DNA of 25,828 nucleotides, from NCBI GenBank assembly GCA_012274205.1, contig JAAOZY010000170.1:1-25828 (forward strand). The letters are read 5' to 3'. The stretch is from Betaproteobacteria bacterium. Lineage in GTDB: Bacteria > Pseudomonadota > Gammaproteobacteria > Burkholderiales > SG8-39. Made by a program: the position numbers and the translations under genes. Under the pieces are notes generated by a model that saw only the letters and a program-made list of their open reading frames with translations, was not told the DNA's origin and searched no databases. Within the stretch, counting starts at the first letter, position 1; each line of letters opens with the position of its first letter. Shown here in pieces: positions 1-8,309 of the stretch.

Positions 1-65
1 CAATAGATGTCCTTGCCCGCGGCCATCCTCAAACAGGCGATCGCCGCGGGCAAGGACATCTATTG
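1..65. repeat. Perfect 23-bp inverted repeat at the window end (fold-back)
   Basis: Bases 1-23 are the exact reverse complement of bases 43-65, with a 19-base spacer. The right arm lies inside the conserved coding sequence for the EKP motif of the oxidoreductase, so it is genuine gene sequence. The left arm starts at base 1 and replaces what should be upstream coding sequence; it even brings an in-frame TAG at 4-6. The simplest reading is an assembly or amplification fold-back at a contig end rather than a biological palindrome. Confidence 0.85.
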
Positions 66-885
66 CGAGAAGCCGGTGGCGACAGGGCTGGCCGAAGCGC
101 TCGACCTCTATCGCGCGGCGAAGAAAGCCGGCATCAGGCACGGCGTGGTGCAGGACAAGCTGTGGCTACCCGGCCTGCTGAAGCTGAAGATGCTGCGCGA
201 TGCCGGCTTCTTCGGCAGGATACTGTCGCTGCGCGGCGAGTTCGGCTACTGGGTATTCGAGGGCGACTGGCAGGCGGCGCAGCGCCCGAGCTGGAATTAC
301 CGCAAGGAAGACGGCGGCGGCATCATCCTCGACATGCTGTGCCACTGGCGTTATGTGCTCGACAACCTGTTCGGCGAGGTGAAGAGCGTCAGTTGCCTGG
401 GTGCGACGCACATTCCCGAGCGCTGGGACGAGGCAGGCCGCAAGTACCGGGCCAGCGCCGATGACGCCGCCTATGCGACCTTCGAGCTCGAGGGCGGCGT
501 GATCGCGCACATCAACAGCTCCTGGGACGTGCGCGTGCGCCGCGACGACCTGGTGACGTTCCAGGTCGACGGCACGCACGGCTCGGCGGTGGCCGGCCTG
601 CAGCGCTGCTTCAGCCAGGCGCGTGTGAACACGCCCAAGCCGGTATGGAATCCCGACGTGCCGCAGAGCATCGATTTCTTCGGCACTTGGCAGGAGGTGC
701 CGAGCAACGTCGCCTACGACAATGCGTTCAAGGCCGAGTGGGAACTGTTCATCCGCCATCTGTACGAGGGCACGCCGTTCAAATGGAACCTGCTCGAAGG
801 CGCGAAAGGGGTGCAGCTGGTGGACTGCGCGCTCAAGAGCTGGGCCGAGCGGCGCTGGGTCGACGTGCCGAAACTCGAAGCGTGA
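7..885 (+). CDS. Gfo/Idh/MocA family NAD(P)-dependent oxidoreductase, 5'-truncated
   Basis: This is the C-terminal three quarters of a dehydrogenase acting on sugars, inositols or related polyols. The family signature EKP is at residues 21-23 of the visible frame, whereas it normally lies near residue 95. The NAD-binding Rossmann half is therefore missing and roughly 75 codons are lost beyond the window edge. The substrate-domain motif with a Gly triplet followed by D109 and H113 (GGG..LDMLCHW) is present and is the usual catalytic region. The ATG at 7 and the first five or so codons lie in the suspected fold-back, so they are probably not the real start. The gene ends 5 bases before the DUF993 gene, which points to one operon. 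Family is sure; substrate is unknown. Confidence 0.85.
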   Translation: MSLPAAILKQAIAAGKDIYCEKPVATGLAEALDLYRAAKKAGIRHGVVQDKLWLPGLLKLKMLRDAGFFGRILSLRGEFGYWVFEGDWQAAQRPSWNYRKEDGGGIILDMLCHWRYVLDNLFGEVKSVSCLGATHIPERWDEAGRKYRASADDAAYATFELEGGVIAHINSSWDVRVRRDDLVTFQVDGTHGSAVAGLQRCFSQARVNTPKPVWNPDVPQSIDFFGTWQEVPSNVAYDNAFKAEWELFIRHLYEGTPFKWNLLEGAKGVQLVDCALKSWAERRWVDVPKLEA

Positions 886-890
886 GGCGC

Positions 891-2078
891 ATGTTGAATG
901 CTCCCGAAAAACTGAGCCTGGGCATCAAGCTGCCATCGGCGGGCGGACGGCTGGAACACTACAAGCTTTCCGTGCCGCGCAATTTTCCGCGCAAAGCTGC
1001 CGGCGCGTTCAGCCGCGTCGCCTATTCCGCCGCCCACGTCGTCGCCGATCCGCTGGCGCCGGTCGATCCGTGGCAGGGCTGCGCCATCGACTGGGATGCG
1101 ACCATCGCCTACCGCCGCACGCTGTGGGGCCTGGGGCTGGGCGTGGCCGAGGCCATGGACACGGCGCAGCGCGGCATGGGTCTGGACTGGCCGACTTCGC
1201 TCGAGCTGATCCGCCGTTCGATCGACGCGAGCCGCGACTTCAGCGGCGCGCTGCTTGCGAGCGGCGCGGGCACCGACCATCTCGCCGCCGACGCGGCCGC
1301 GAGCGTGGACGCGGTGATCGGCGCCTACGAGGAGCAGATCGCGGCGATCGAAGCGCTGGGCGGACGCATCATACTCATGGCCAGCCGGGCGCTTGCGCGC
1401 GCGGCCAGATCGTCTGAGGACTATCACCGGGTGTACGCGCGCATTCTCGGCCAGGTAAAGCAGCCGGTGATCATCCACTGGCTGGGGGAAATGTTCGATC
1501 CGGCGCTGGCCGGCTACTGGGGCCACGCGGACCACCACCTGGCGATGGAGGTCGCGCTGGAGGTAATTGCCCGCAATGCCGCCAAAGTCGACGGCGTGAA
1601 GATATCGCTGCTCGACAAGGGCAAGGAAATCGCCATGCGCCGGCGCCTGCCTCCGGGCGTGCGCATGTACACCGGCGATGACTTCAACTACGCCGAGCTG
1701 ATCGAGGGCGATGGCGCGGGTCATTCCGACGCGCTGCTGGGGATATTCGATGCGATCGCGCCGGCGGCATCAGCCGCGCTGACCGCGCTGGCGAAAGACG
1801 ATCGCAGGCTGTTCCACGAAATACTCGCGCCGACGGTGCCGCTGTCGCGCCACATTTTCGGCGCGCCGACGCGCTACTACAAGACCGGCGTGGTGTGCAT
1901 GAGCTGGCTCAACGGCCATCAGGACCATTTCGTCATGGTCGGCGGACAGCAGAGCGCGCGCTCCATCCTGCATCTGGCCGAGCTGTTCCGGCTTGCCGAT
2001 GGCGCAGGGCTGCTGCGCGACCCGGAGCTCGCCTGCGCGCGCATGAAGTCCCTGCTTGCAGTGCACGGCATAAGCTGA
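891..2078 (+). CDS. DUF993 family protein (dihydrodipicolinate-synthase-like TIM barrel)
   Basis: A 395-residue protein of the DUF993 family, which is related to class I aldolases of the DHDPS/NAL type. K237 in the segment VDGVKISLLD is the likely Schiff-base lysine by analogy with that superfamily; this is inference. The ATG at 891 was chosen although the frame is open further upstream. A GAGG motif overlaps the preceding stop codon just ahead of it, and the 5-base gap to the oxidoreductase stop fits translational coupling. Flanked by an oxidoreductase and a sugar-isomerase-like protein, it probably performs the carbon-carbon cleavage step of an unidentified sugar or polyol breakdown route. 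I am not aware of a settled reaction for this family. Confidence 0.85.
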   Translation: MLNAPEKLSLGIKLPSAGGRLEHYKLSVPRNFPRKAAGAFSRVAYSAAHVVADPLAPVDPWQGCAIDWDATIAYRRTLWGLGLGVAEAMDTAQRGMGLDWPTSLELIRRSIDASRDFSGALLASGAGTDHLAADAAASVDAVIGAYEEQIAAIEALGGRIILMASRALARAARSSEDYHRVYARILGQVKQPVIIHWLGEMFDPALAGYWGHADHHLAMEVALEVIARNAAKVDGVKISLLDKGKEIAMRRRLPPGVRMYTGDDFNYAELIEGDGAGHSDALLGIFDAIAPAASAALTALAKDDRRLFHEILAPTVPLSRHIFGAPTRYYKTGVVCMSWLNGHQDHFVMVGGQQSARSILHLAELFRLADGAGLLRDPELACARMKSLLAVHGIS

Positions 2079-2083
2079 AGCGC

Positions 2084-2917
2084 ATGCACCAGTCGCCCGA
2101 TCCGGAGCTGCTGTCGCTGAACACCGCGACGGTGCGCGAGAAATGGAGCCTGCGCCAGATGATCGAAGGCTGCGCGCGCCACGGCATCCGCGGCATCTCG
2201 CCCTGGCGCGACAAGCTGGCCGAGCTCGGCGCAAAGGAAGCGGCGAAAATGATGCGCTCGCACGGCCTCACGGTCACCGGCCTGTGCCGCGGCGGCATGT
2301 TCCCGGCCACAGACCGGCGCGGCCGCCAGGCGGCGATCGAAGACAATCTGCGCGCGATCGAGGACGCCGCCATCCTGGAAGCGCGTTGCCTGGTGCTGGT
2401 CGTCGGCGGCATACCGCCCGGATCGAAGGACATCGCCGGGGCGCGCGAGCAGGTGCGCGACGGCATCGGCGCGGTACTCGATCACGCGCGCGCCTGCGGC
2501 GTGCCGCTCGCGATCGAGGCCCTGCACCCGATGTATGCCGCCGACCGCGCCTGCGTCAACACCCTGGCCCAGGCCAACGATCTATGCAACGAGCTGGGCG
2601 AAGGCCTGGGGCTGGCGGTGGATGTCTATCATGTCTGGTGGGATCCGCGGCTGAAAGCCGAAATCGAGCGCGCCGGCGACAAGCGCCTGCTGGCTTTCCA
2701 TATCTGCGACTGGCTGGTGCCGACCGGCGACCTGCTGCTCGATCGCGGCATGATGGGCGATGGCGTGATCGACATTCCCCTCATCCGCTCCTGGGTCGAG
2801 GCCGCCGGCTACCGCGGTTTTCACGAAGTGGAAATCTTCTCGGCCAATAACTGGTGGCGGCGCGACCCGGACGAGGTGCTCGCGATTTGCCGCGAGCGTC
2901 ACCAGTCCTGCTGCTGA
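2084..2917 (+). CDS. Sugar phosphate isomerase/epimerase (xylose-isomerase-like TIM barrel)
   Basis: A 277-residue member of the AP-endonuclease-2 / xylose-isomerase-like TIM-barrel superfamily. Candidate divalent-metal ligands are in the expected order: E145 (AIEALHP), D180 and H183 (VDVYHVWWDP), H206 (AFHICDW) and E250 (HEVEIFS). The start at 2084 lies 5 bases after the DUF993 stop, the same spacing as the previous junction, so the three genes are very likely one transcript. Such enzymes isomerise or epimerise keto-sugars or act on inositol derivatives; the exact substrate cannot be read from sequence. The gene converges on larA with 36 bases between the stops. Confidence 0.85.
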   Translation: MHQSPDPELLSLNTATVREKWSLRQMIEGCARHGIRGISPWRDKLAELGAKEAAKMMRSHGLTVTGLCRGGMFPATDRRGRQAAIEDNLRAIEDAAILEARCLVLVVGGIPPGSKDIAGAREQVRDGIGAVLDHARACGVPLAIEALHPMYAADRACVNTLAQANDLCNELGEGLGLAVDVYHVWWDPRLKAEIERAGDKRLLAFHICDWLVPTGDLLLDRGMMGDGVIDIPLIRSWVEAAGYRGFHEVEIFSANNWWRRDPDEVLAICRERHQSCC

Positions 2918-2953
2918 ATATCGCCGGCCAGCGCCCGCGCCGTACGCCGGGAC

Positions 2954-4240
2954 TCAAGCGTTCGGGTGGAACTCCGGCACGACGTAAGGCCCCTCGGGAA
3001 TCACCGCGATATGCGCGTCGCCGCTGCGGCGCACGCTCTCGCGTATGGCTGCGGGCACCGAATCCATCTTTTGCACCCCGGTGAGGCCCCATGCTTCTGC
3101 GGCCAGGCTTTCGCTGTATAGATGCACCGTCCCGGCGCGCATCGGCTTCAGCTGCATCTGCGTCTGCCACTCGTCGACGTCGGCATGGCGCTTGGCGCTG
3201 ATGTCGGCCATGAAACCGTCGACGCCCAGGCCGAGCAGGCGCTGTTGCGCTTCGACGTACTCGGCCGAGCCCATGCCTTCGGCGCACTCGGACACGATCA
3301 GCAGATCGCCGCCGGGGGCGAGGATGTCGATCGGCGCGACCATGCCCTTGACCGTCTGGTAATAGGTCTTGTCCAGCGGATAGCCGGCGGCGCTGGTGAC
3401 GACGGTGGCGAACTTGCGCCCGATCGGCACCACCGCGTAGCGGCGGATGAACTCCACCGCGAGCAGATGGCTCTCGACCACCTCGCCGAAATTGACGAAG
3501 GACAGCTGCCGATGCTCGTCGATGACCGTGTTCAGCGCCAGCGCGCCCCCGAGCATGCGCATGATCTCGAGCTGCTCCTCGTGCAGGGGATTGCCTTCGA
3601 GCACGCAGTTGGCGGCGCGCGGATGCGCCATGAAGCGCGCGCTGTGGAAGGTGGTGATGGTGTCCCTGTGCGCGACGCCGGGCGCGATCACCTTGCGCCC
3701 GCCCGAATAGCCCGCCATGAAATGCGGCTCAACCAGGCCGGTGGCGATGCGCACATCGGCCTCGACGAAGCGCCGGTCCAGCTTCACCGGCGTGCCGCGC
3801 GCGGTCGCGCCCAGGTCGACGTGATCGGCGTCATTGCGCGCGTAGTGATTCTCCACCTTCACCGTCTGCATCACCCAGGGGTCGCCGACCAGCTCGGCCA
3901 GCTCATCGCCTTCGTTGGGCCGGTGCAGGCCGGTTGCGACGAGGATGGTGATGCCGGCGGCGGGCACGCCCGCCTGCAGCAGTTCGCGCACCAGCAGCGG
4001 CAGGAACAAGCCGTTAGGCACCGGGCGCGTGATGTCGCACACCAGGATGCACGCGCTCGTCGCGCCGCGCGCTTCCTCCGCCAGCGGCCGCGCGCCCACC
4101 GGTGCGGCGAGCGCCGCGCGCAGCGCGCCTGCCGGATCCGCGAGCAGCGGCATCGCGGGCTTCCTGATGACGCTCACGTCCCAGCCCGGATCGAGCTCGA
4201 GGCGATAGTTTCCCTTGCCGTATCTGAGATCGATGTGCAT
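2954..4240 (-). CDS. larA: LarA-family nickel-dependent 2-hydroxyacid racemase/epimerase
   Basis: A 428-residue LarA homologue (former DUF2088). LarA interconverts stereoisomers at the hydroxyl carbon of lactate, or of other 2-hydroxyacids in paralogues, by hydride transfer to a nickel-pincer nucleotide. All key residues align with the Lactobacillus plantarum enzyme at nearly the same numbers: R72 (CDITRP), H106 (GLHRPN), H173 (EPHF), K183 (GGRK, covalent cofactor attachment) and H199 (FHS, nickel ligand). It is the last gene of larC-larB-larA, 24 bases after larB. Substrate is uncertain because the family includes malate, gluconate and other hydroxyacid enzymes, and the sugar-type operon facing it leaves a sugar-acid substrate open. 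Confidence 0.92.
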   Translation of the reverse strand: MHIDLRYGKGNYRLELDPGWDVSVIRKPAMPLLADPAGALRAALAAPVGARPLAEEARGATSACILVCDITRPVPNGLFLPLLVRELLQAGVPAAGITILVATGLHRPNEGDELAELVGDPWVMQTVKVENHYARNDADHVDLGATARGTPVKLDRRFVEADVRIATGLVEPHFMAGYSGGRKVIAPGVAHRDTITTFHSARFMAHPRAANCVLEGNPLHEEQLEIMRMLGGALALNTVIDEHRQLSFVNFGEVVESHLLAVEFIRRYAVVPIGRKFATVVTSAAGYPLDKTYYQTVKGMVAPIDILAPGGDLLIVSECAEGMGSAEYVEAQQRLLGLGVDGFMADISAKRHADVDEWQTQMQLKPMRAGTVHLYSESLAAEAWGLTGVQKMDSVPAAIRESVRRSGDAHIAVIPEGPYVVPEFHPNA

Positions 4241-4264
4241 GGCGCGTTCTCCCCGTTCGCTGGC

Positions 4265-4945
4265 TCAGCCGGTTGGCGCACACGCGCGCAGCATGCGCAG
4301 CGCGATGCAGGCGGCGCCGTAGCCGTTGTCGATGTTGACCACCGCCAGGCCCGGCGCGCAGCTTGCCAGCATCGCGTCGAGCGCGACGCGCCCGCCGCTG
4401 GCGACGCCGTAGCCGACCGAGGTCGGCAGTCCGATCACACAGCCGCGCACCAGCCCGCCGACCACGCTCGCCAGCGCCGCATCCATGCCCGCCGCAACGA
4501 TCAGCACCGGGTGGCGGCGGATTTCATCGAGCCTGTCGGTCAGGCGCCACAGCCCGGCAACGCCGATGTCGTGGAATTCCGCGGCCGGCTCGCCGTGCCA
4601 GGCAAGTGTGCGCTGCGCTTCGCGCGCTGCGGGCAAATCCGACGTGCCCGCGGAAAGGATGGCGACCTGCGCGTGCCGTGCACCGGTGCCCGCGTGCGTG
4701 TGCGGCGCATCGAAGAACGCGCTGCGCGACAGCGCGTCGTAGTCGAGCGCTGCGCGCGCATCGGCGGAAAGGGCGGTCAGCTGCTCCGGCGAAAGGCGCG
4801 TGAGCAGCAGGCCGGCGCCGCGCGCGCGCGCCTCGTGCAGGATGGCTTCGATCTGGCCGACGCTCTTGCCGGCGCAAAAAATCGCCTCGTCCAGCCCGAT
4901 GCGCTCGCGCCGGGCGATGTCCGGGCGCACCTCAGGCACGCTCAT
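4265..4945 (-). CDS. larB: Nickel-pincer cofactor biosynthesis protein LarB (carboxylase/hydrolase)
   Basis: LarB carboxylates the pyridinium ring of nicotinic acid adenine dinucleotide and hydrolyses the phosphoanhydride, the first step of the nickel-pincer cofactor. The 226-residue product has the PurE-like core: GTSDLPAAREA near residues 100-110, AAGMDAALASVVGGLV at 151-166, PTSVGYG at 174-180 and the CAPG..VVNIDNGYGAA stretch. There C196 matches the cysteine known to form the NaAD adduct. The N-terminus is a few dozen residues shorter than in many homologues, but no better upstream start is visible. It lies 45 bases after larC and 24 bases before larA, so it is part of the same operon. 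Confidence 0.93.
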   Translation of the reverse strand: MSVPEVRPDIARRERIGLDEAIFCAGKSVGQIEAILHEARARGAGLLLTRLSPEQLTALSADARAALDYDALSRSAFFDAPHTHAGTGARHAQVAILSAGTSDLPAAREAQRTLAWHGEPAAEFHDIGVAGLWRLTDRLDEIRRHPVLIVAAGMDAALASVVGGLVRGCVIGLPTSVGYGVASGGRVALDAMLASCAPGLAVVNIDNGYGAACIALRMLRACAPTG

Positions 4946-4990
4946 GGTGCTGCGCCAGGCAGGACTTCGCGCAGCGTGCCCGGGGTGGTG

Positions 4991-6199
4991 TCATTTTGCA
5001 TGTCCGGTTTCCCGCTTCAGCGCCGCGGCTTCGCTGTCGCGGCGCAGCGTTTCGCGCTCGCTGCGCCCGCCGGCGCCGCGCAGGTCCTCGCTTTCGGCTT
5101 TTGCGCTCGAAGCGCCGCCGGGGCGCCGCGCGATCTTGACCCGCAGCTGCGCGCCGGCCGCGCCGACCGTGGTCTCACTGCGCGCGAGCACGCTGCGCGC
5201 AATCAGCTGGTGACGCACACCCAGCGTCGTAGTCTCGACGAAACAGGCAGCAATGGCGGCCGCAAGATGCTGTGGTTCGGCCAGCAGCTGCACCTGCGCC
5301 GCCATGCGGCCCTTCTTGCCGAACACCGGGCTCTGCAACACATCGAGCACGCCGTCGCAGGCGCGCAGCCGGTCCAGGCCGAGCGCAAGATCCTCGGGCG
5401 TCTGGTCATCGACTTCGAAAGCGAGCAGCGCGACTTCATCTGCGTCCGGCGCAACCATGGCCTCGAACGCGAGCAGGCGCAAAACATTCGCGATCCCGGG
5501 CAGCGTGCGCGCGCCGAATCCCATGCCGGAGGCTGCGAGCCGCGCGCCCCCCGGCGCCATGGCCGAGGCGCAGTCGAGCTGGCGCAGTATTGCGGCGCCG
5601 GTCGGCGTGACGCGCTCTCCGGGCAATCCATCGTCGAAGAAGGCGAAGCCTTGCAGCAGTTTGACCACGGCAGGCGCCGGCACCGGCAGCAGGCCGTGCG
5701 CACTGTGCACGCGCCCCGAACCCAGCGGCAGCGCGCCGACCGACCAGGTCGCGGGTGCGAGCGCCTCGATGATCCAGGCCGCTCCGACTATGTCCGCGAT
5801 GGAATCCAGCGCGCCGACTTCGTGAAATTCGACTTCGTCTACGCTGACGCCGTGCACCGCGGCTTCGGCCTCGGCCAGCACCGCGAAGATGGCCGAGGCG
5901 CGAGCGGCGACTGTCGCGTCCAGGCCCATCGCGGCGATCGCGGTGCGGATTGCCGCGAGGCCGACATGCGCGTGCCGATGCTGCGCGGGCGCGCCGCCCT
6001 CGGGAAGGCTGAGTTCGAAGCGCCGTCCGCTCAGAACGCCGTCATGGTGCGGGAGTACGGCACAGCTTGCCCCGGCTGGCAGGCCTAGCTTTCCAAGCGC
6101 GGCGTCGAGCCCCGGAGCGAGCCGCGGAAACGCATCAAGCAGTGCGGCGATGAACATGTCGCCGGCGATGCCGCCGACGGGATCGAGGTGCAGGTGCAT
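4991..6199 (-). CDS. larC: Nickel-pincer cofactor biosynthesis protein LarC (nickel insertase)
   Basis: LarC inserts nickel into the dithiolated pyridinium precursor using CTP. The 402-residue protein begins with the typical MHLHLDPVGGIAGDMF. It carries a His-rich patch (HRHAH) near residue 75, the HEVGALDSIADIVG motif, ERVTPTG, and a C-terminal half containing VDDQTPEDLA and FGKKGR. Both LarC1 and LarC2 parts are fused in one frame, unlike the ribosomal-frameshift arrangement of L. plantarum. I start at 6199 because the in-frame extension to 6271 adds 24 residues ahead of the conserved N-terminus. The last 40 or so residues are charged and low in conservation. It is first gene of larCBA, 99 bases after the sensor kinase. 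Confidence 0.92.
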   Translation of the reverse strand: MHLHLDPVGGIAGDMFIAALLDAFPRLAPGLDAALGKLGLPAGASCAVLPHHDGVLSGRRFELSLPEGGAPAQHRHAHVGLAAIRTAIAAMGLDATVAARASAIFAVLAEAEAAVHGVSVDEVEFHEVGALDSIADIVGAAWIIEALAPATWSVGALPLGSGRVHSAHGLLPVPAPAVVKLLQGFAFFDDGLPGERVTPTGAAILRQLDCASAMAPGGARLAASGMGFGARTLPGIANVLRLLAFEAMVAPDADEVALLAFEVDDQTPEDLALGLDRLRACDGVLDVLQSPVFGKKGRMAAQVQLLAEPQHLAAAIAACFVETTTLGVRHQLIARSVLARSETTVGAAGAQLRVKIARRPGGASSAKAESEDLRGAGGRSERETLRRDSEAAALKRETGHAK

Positions 6200-6298
6200 T
6201 GAATTAACGCTCGGACTATCTGAGGCGAACGCCGCCGCGGCGACCGCATGGACCCGGGTGCGTTGCCACACGCATGTGTAAGCCCGATGCGATGGATT

Positions 6299-8206
6299 TT
6301 ATTTTATCACCACCGCCGGCGATTCGCGCCGGCGTTCGGGCAGCTCGAACGCGTGCGGCGGATCTTCCACACCAGGAAGTTCCAGGGTCACGCGCGCGCC
6401 GCGGCCGGGCGCGGAATCGACATCGATCCTGGCACCGATGCGCTGCGCGCGGCTGCGCATATTGCGCAGGCCGTGCCCGCGCTTCGTGGCCGCCGGATCG
6501 AAACCGACGCCATCGTCGGCGACGACGATGACGATTGCGTGGCGCTGCTGCGCCAGACTTGCCGACACCGTCACGCTGGAAGCCATGGCATGACCCAGCG
6601 CATTGCTTAGCGCCTCCAGCACGATCCGCTGGATCGAGAGCACCTTGTCCGGCGTCAGATCCGCAAGCGGTGGCAGGGCTTCTACGCGCCAATTGAACCT
6701 CACGCCCGAGTCCTCGATCACCTTGGACATGCGATAGCGAATGTTCCCCAGCACCACCCCCAGGTCGCCCTCGACCGGCTGCAGCGAATCGACGATAGCC
6801 CTGAGGTCGGTCAGCATGTCGTTGAGACGCTGCTCGATCTGGGGCAGATCCGTACTGCGGCCGTGCACCTGGCTCAACAGCCCGATCAGCGAAGATCCGA
6901 GCCCGTCATGCATGTCGGCCATGATGCGCTGACGCTCGCGCAGTACCGCCTGCTCGTGCAGGACGTCCTGCATTTGCCGGTAGGTCTGCTCGACTTCGCC
7001 CACTTTCTCGGCCACGCGCTGCTCCAGTTCCCGTTTCGAGCTCTCCAGTGCGCGCGACATCGTCAGGTGCCGCTCCAGCCCGGTTGCGCCCAGTGCGAGG
7101 ATCAGGAACGGCATCGCAAAATGTTGAAGCCACAGATTGTCGAAATCGGCATACCCCATCCAGCGCGCCCAGTCGTAGCCGGAGAGCACGATGACCATCA
7201 CCAGCGCAAGACCGAGGGAGTAAAGCGGCCAGCGGTGCTCGCGGATGCCGACGCGAACCAGCCAGGCAAGCGCCGCGATGGTCAGGCAGAGCTTCGCCAC
7301 CGACACCGACTGCGCGAGCACCGGGTAGCGGGCGAAGCTCAATAGCCCCGCCGCGACGCAGGTCGCAGCAAAGGCGCACCACAGCGCCGTCTCCAGCCGG
7401 CGATAGCGTGCGCTACCTATACGCAGGCACAGCACCGTCAGCGGTACCACGTAGAGGTGCTGCATCGTGAACAACAACAATTGCCGGACCTGAGGATTGT
7501 CGACGCTCGGCGGCCACACCAGCAAATAGGCCGATACCGCCCAGGCGAGCGCGGTCACGCCGAACCACAACAGTTCCGGCTCGCGGCGTTCGGCCCACCA
7601 CACGGACAAGGCAAGCAGGCCGGCCACCAGCAGGGCCGCGCCGAACATCGCGATGCTGGTAATTTGCAGGTCGAAGCGCGGCTCGTAATAGTGCGAGCGC
7701 ACCAGCAAGCCCGGTCCGATGGTCAAGCGCGACAGACCGTTGCGGTGCTCGGAACTGCCGACTGCGCGAATCTGTAGGACGTTGTCACCGGGGCGCAGCA
7801 AGGCCGACGCCACCGTAAGCAGGATCGGCCGCTGCAGCTCGGTCAGGCGCGGGTCCCCATAGCCGCGGCTGATCCCGGCCAGATTGCCGTTGACGTAGAA
7901 GTCAAACTCGGCAGCGCTGTTGCGCGGCAAATACAGCGTGTGCGTGCGCACGATTTCCGACGCCACAAAGAAGTGAAGCCGGTACCACAGCGCACCGCTG
8001 AACCCCGGACGGCTGACATGCCAGTTGTCGGGCAGCGCGATTGGCTGCCATGGCGCACTGTCCGCGGGCGGGTGCTGGGCGTCGCTCAGCACAAACTCGG
8101 CGCGCTCGATGGACATGGGCCGCAGCGCGGGCGTTGCGCCGCTGGCGGCAGCAATTGCGGACAGCAGGGCCAAGGCGACCGCGAGGCGACGCATCGTTTG
8201 GGTCAT
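6299..8206 (-). CDS. Membrane sensor histidine kinase (7TM-DISM-like, NarX/HisKA_3 type)
   Basis: A 635-residue sensor kinase. Order: signal peptide (about 5-24); periplasmic beta-sandwich of the carbohydrate-binding-like kind found in 7TMR-DISM receptors (about 30-170); seven or so hydrophobic helices (about 180-380); short coiled linker; HisKA_3 dimerisation helix with H433 in RIMADMHDGLGSS; GHKL ATPase with N-box EALSNALGHA (N535) and G-box DDGVGFD. The ATG at 8206 is preferred over 8254 because it places the hydrophobic signal directly after a short basic start (MTQTMRR). It is cotranscribed behind the response regulator and lies upstream of larC on the same strand. Ligand unknown; a sugar or small organic acid is a guess from the fold. 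Confidence 0.88.
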   Translation of the reverse strand: MTQTMRRLAVALALLSAIAAASGATPALRPMSIERAEFVLSDAQHPPADSAPWQPIALPDNWHVSRPGFSGALWYRLHFFVASEIVRTHTLYLPRNSAAEFDFYVNGNLAGISRGYGDPRLTELQRPILLTVASALLRPGDNVLQIRAVGSSEHRNGLSRLTIGPGLLVRSHYYEPRFDLQITSIAMFGAALLVAGLLALSVWWAERREPELLWFGVTALAWAVSAYLLVWPPSVDNPQVRQLLLFTMQHLYVVPLTVLCLRIGSARYRRLETALWCAFAATCVAAGLLSFARYPVLAQSVSVAKLCLTIAALAWLVRVGIREHRWPLYSLGLALVMVIVLSGYDWARWMGYADFDNLWLQHFAMPFLILALGATGLERHLTMSRALESSKRELEQRVAEKVGEVEQTYRQMQDVLHEQAVLRERQRIMADMHDGLGSSLIGLLSQVHGRSTDLPQIEQRLNDMLTDLRAIVDSLQPVEGDLGVVLGNIRYRMSKVIEDSGVRFNWRVEALPPLADLTPDKVLSIQRIVLEALSNALGHAMASSVTVSASLAQQRHAIVIVVADDGVGFDPAATKRGHGLRNMRSRAQRIGARIDVDSAPGRGARVTLELPGVEDPPHAFELPERRRESPAVVIK

Positions 8207-8309
8207 GCGCAAGCAACCGCTTTGATCAGGCTTGGCGGTGGGGCCAGCGGACACATCGCCTCATGTTTCCCTGGATCAAGCGCTGTCTCGCTCATCTTGG
8301 AGCAGATTT

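Noticed and set aside
3122..6088. A 988-codon plus-strand open frame antisense to larA-larB-larC
   Set aside because: It is exactly opposite three clearly recognised genes. Its translation is rich in Arg, Ala and His without any family motif, as expected from the complement of G+C-biased codons.
6200..6271. LarC start at 6271
   Set aside because: It adds 24 residues before the conserved MHLHLDPVGGIAGDMF N-terminus with no homologous support.
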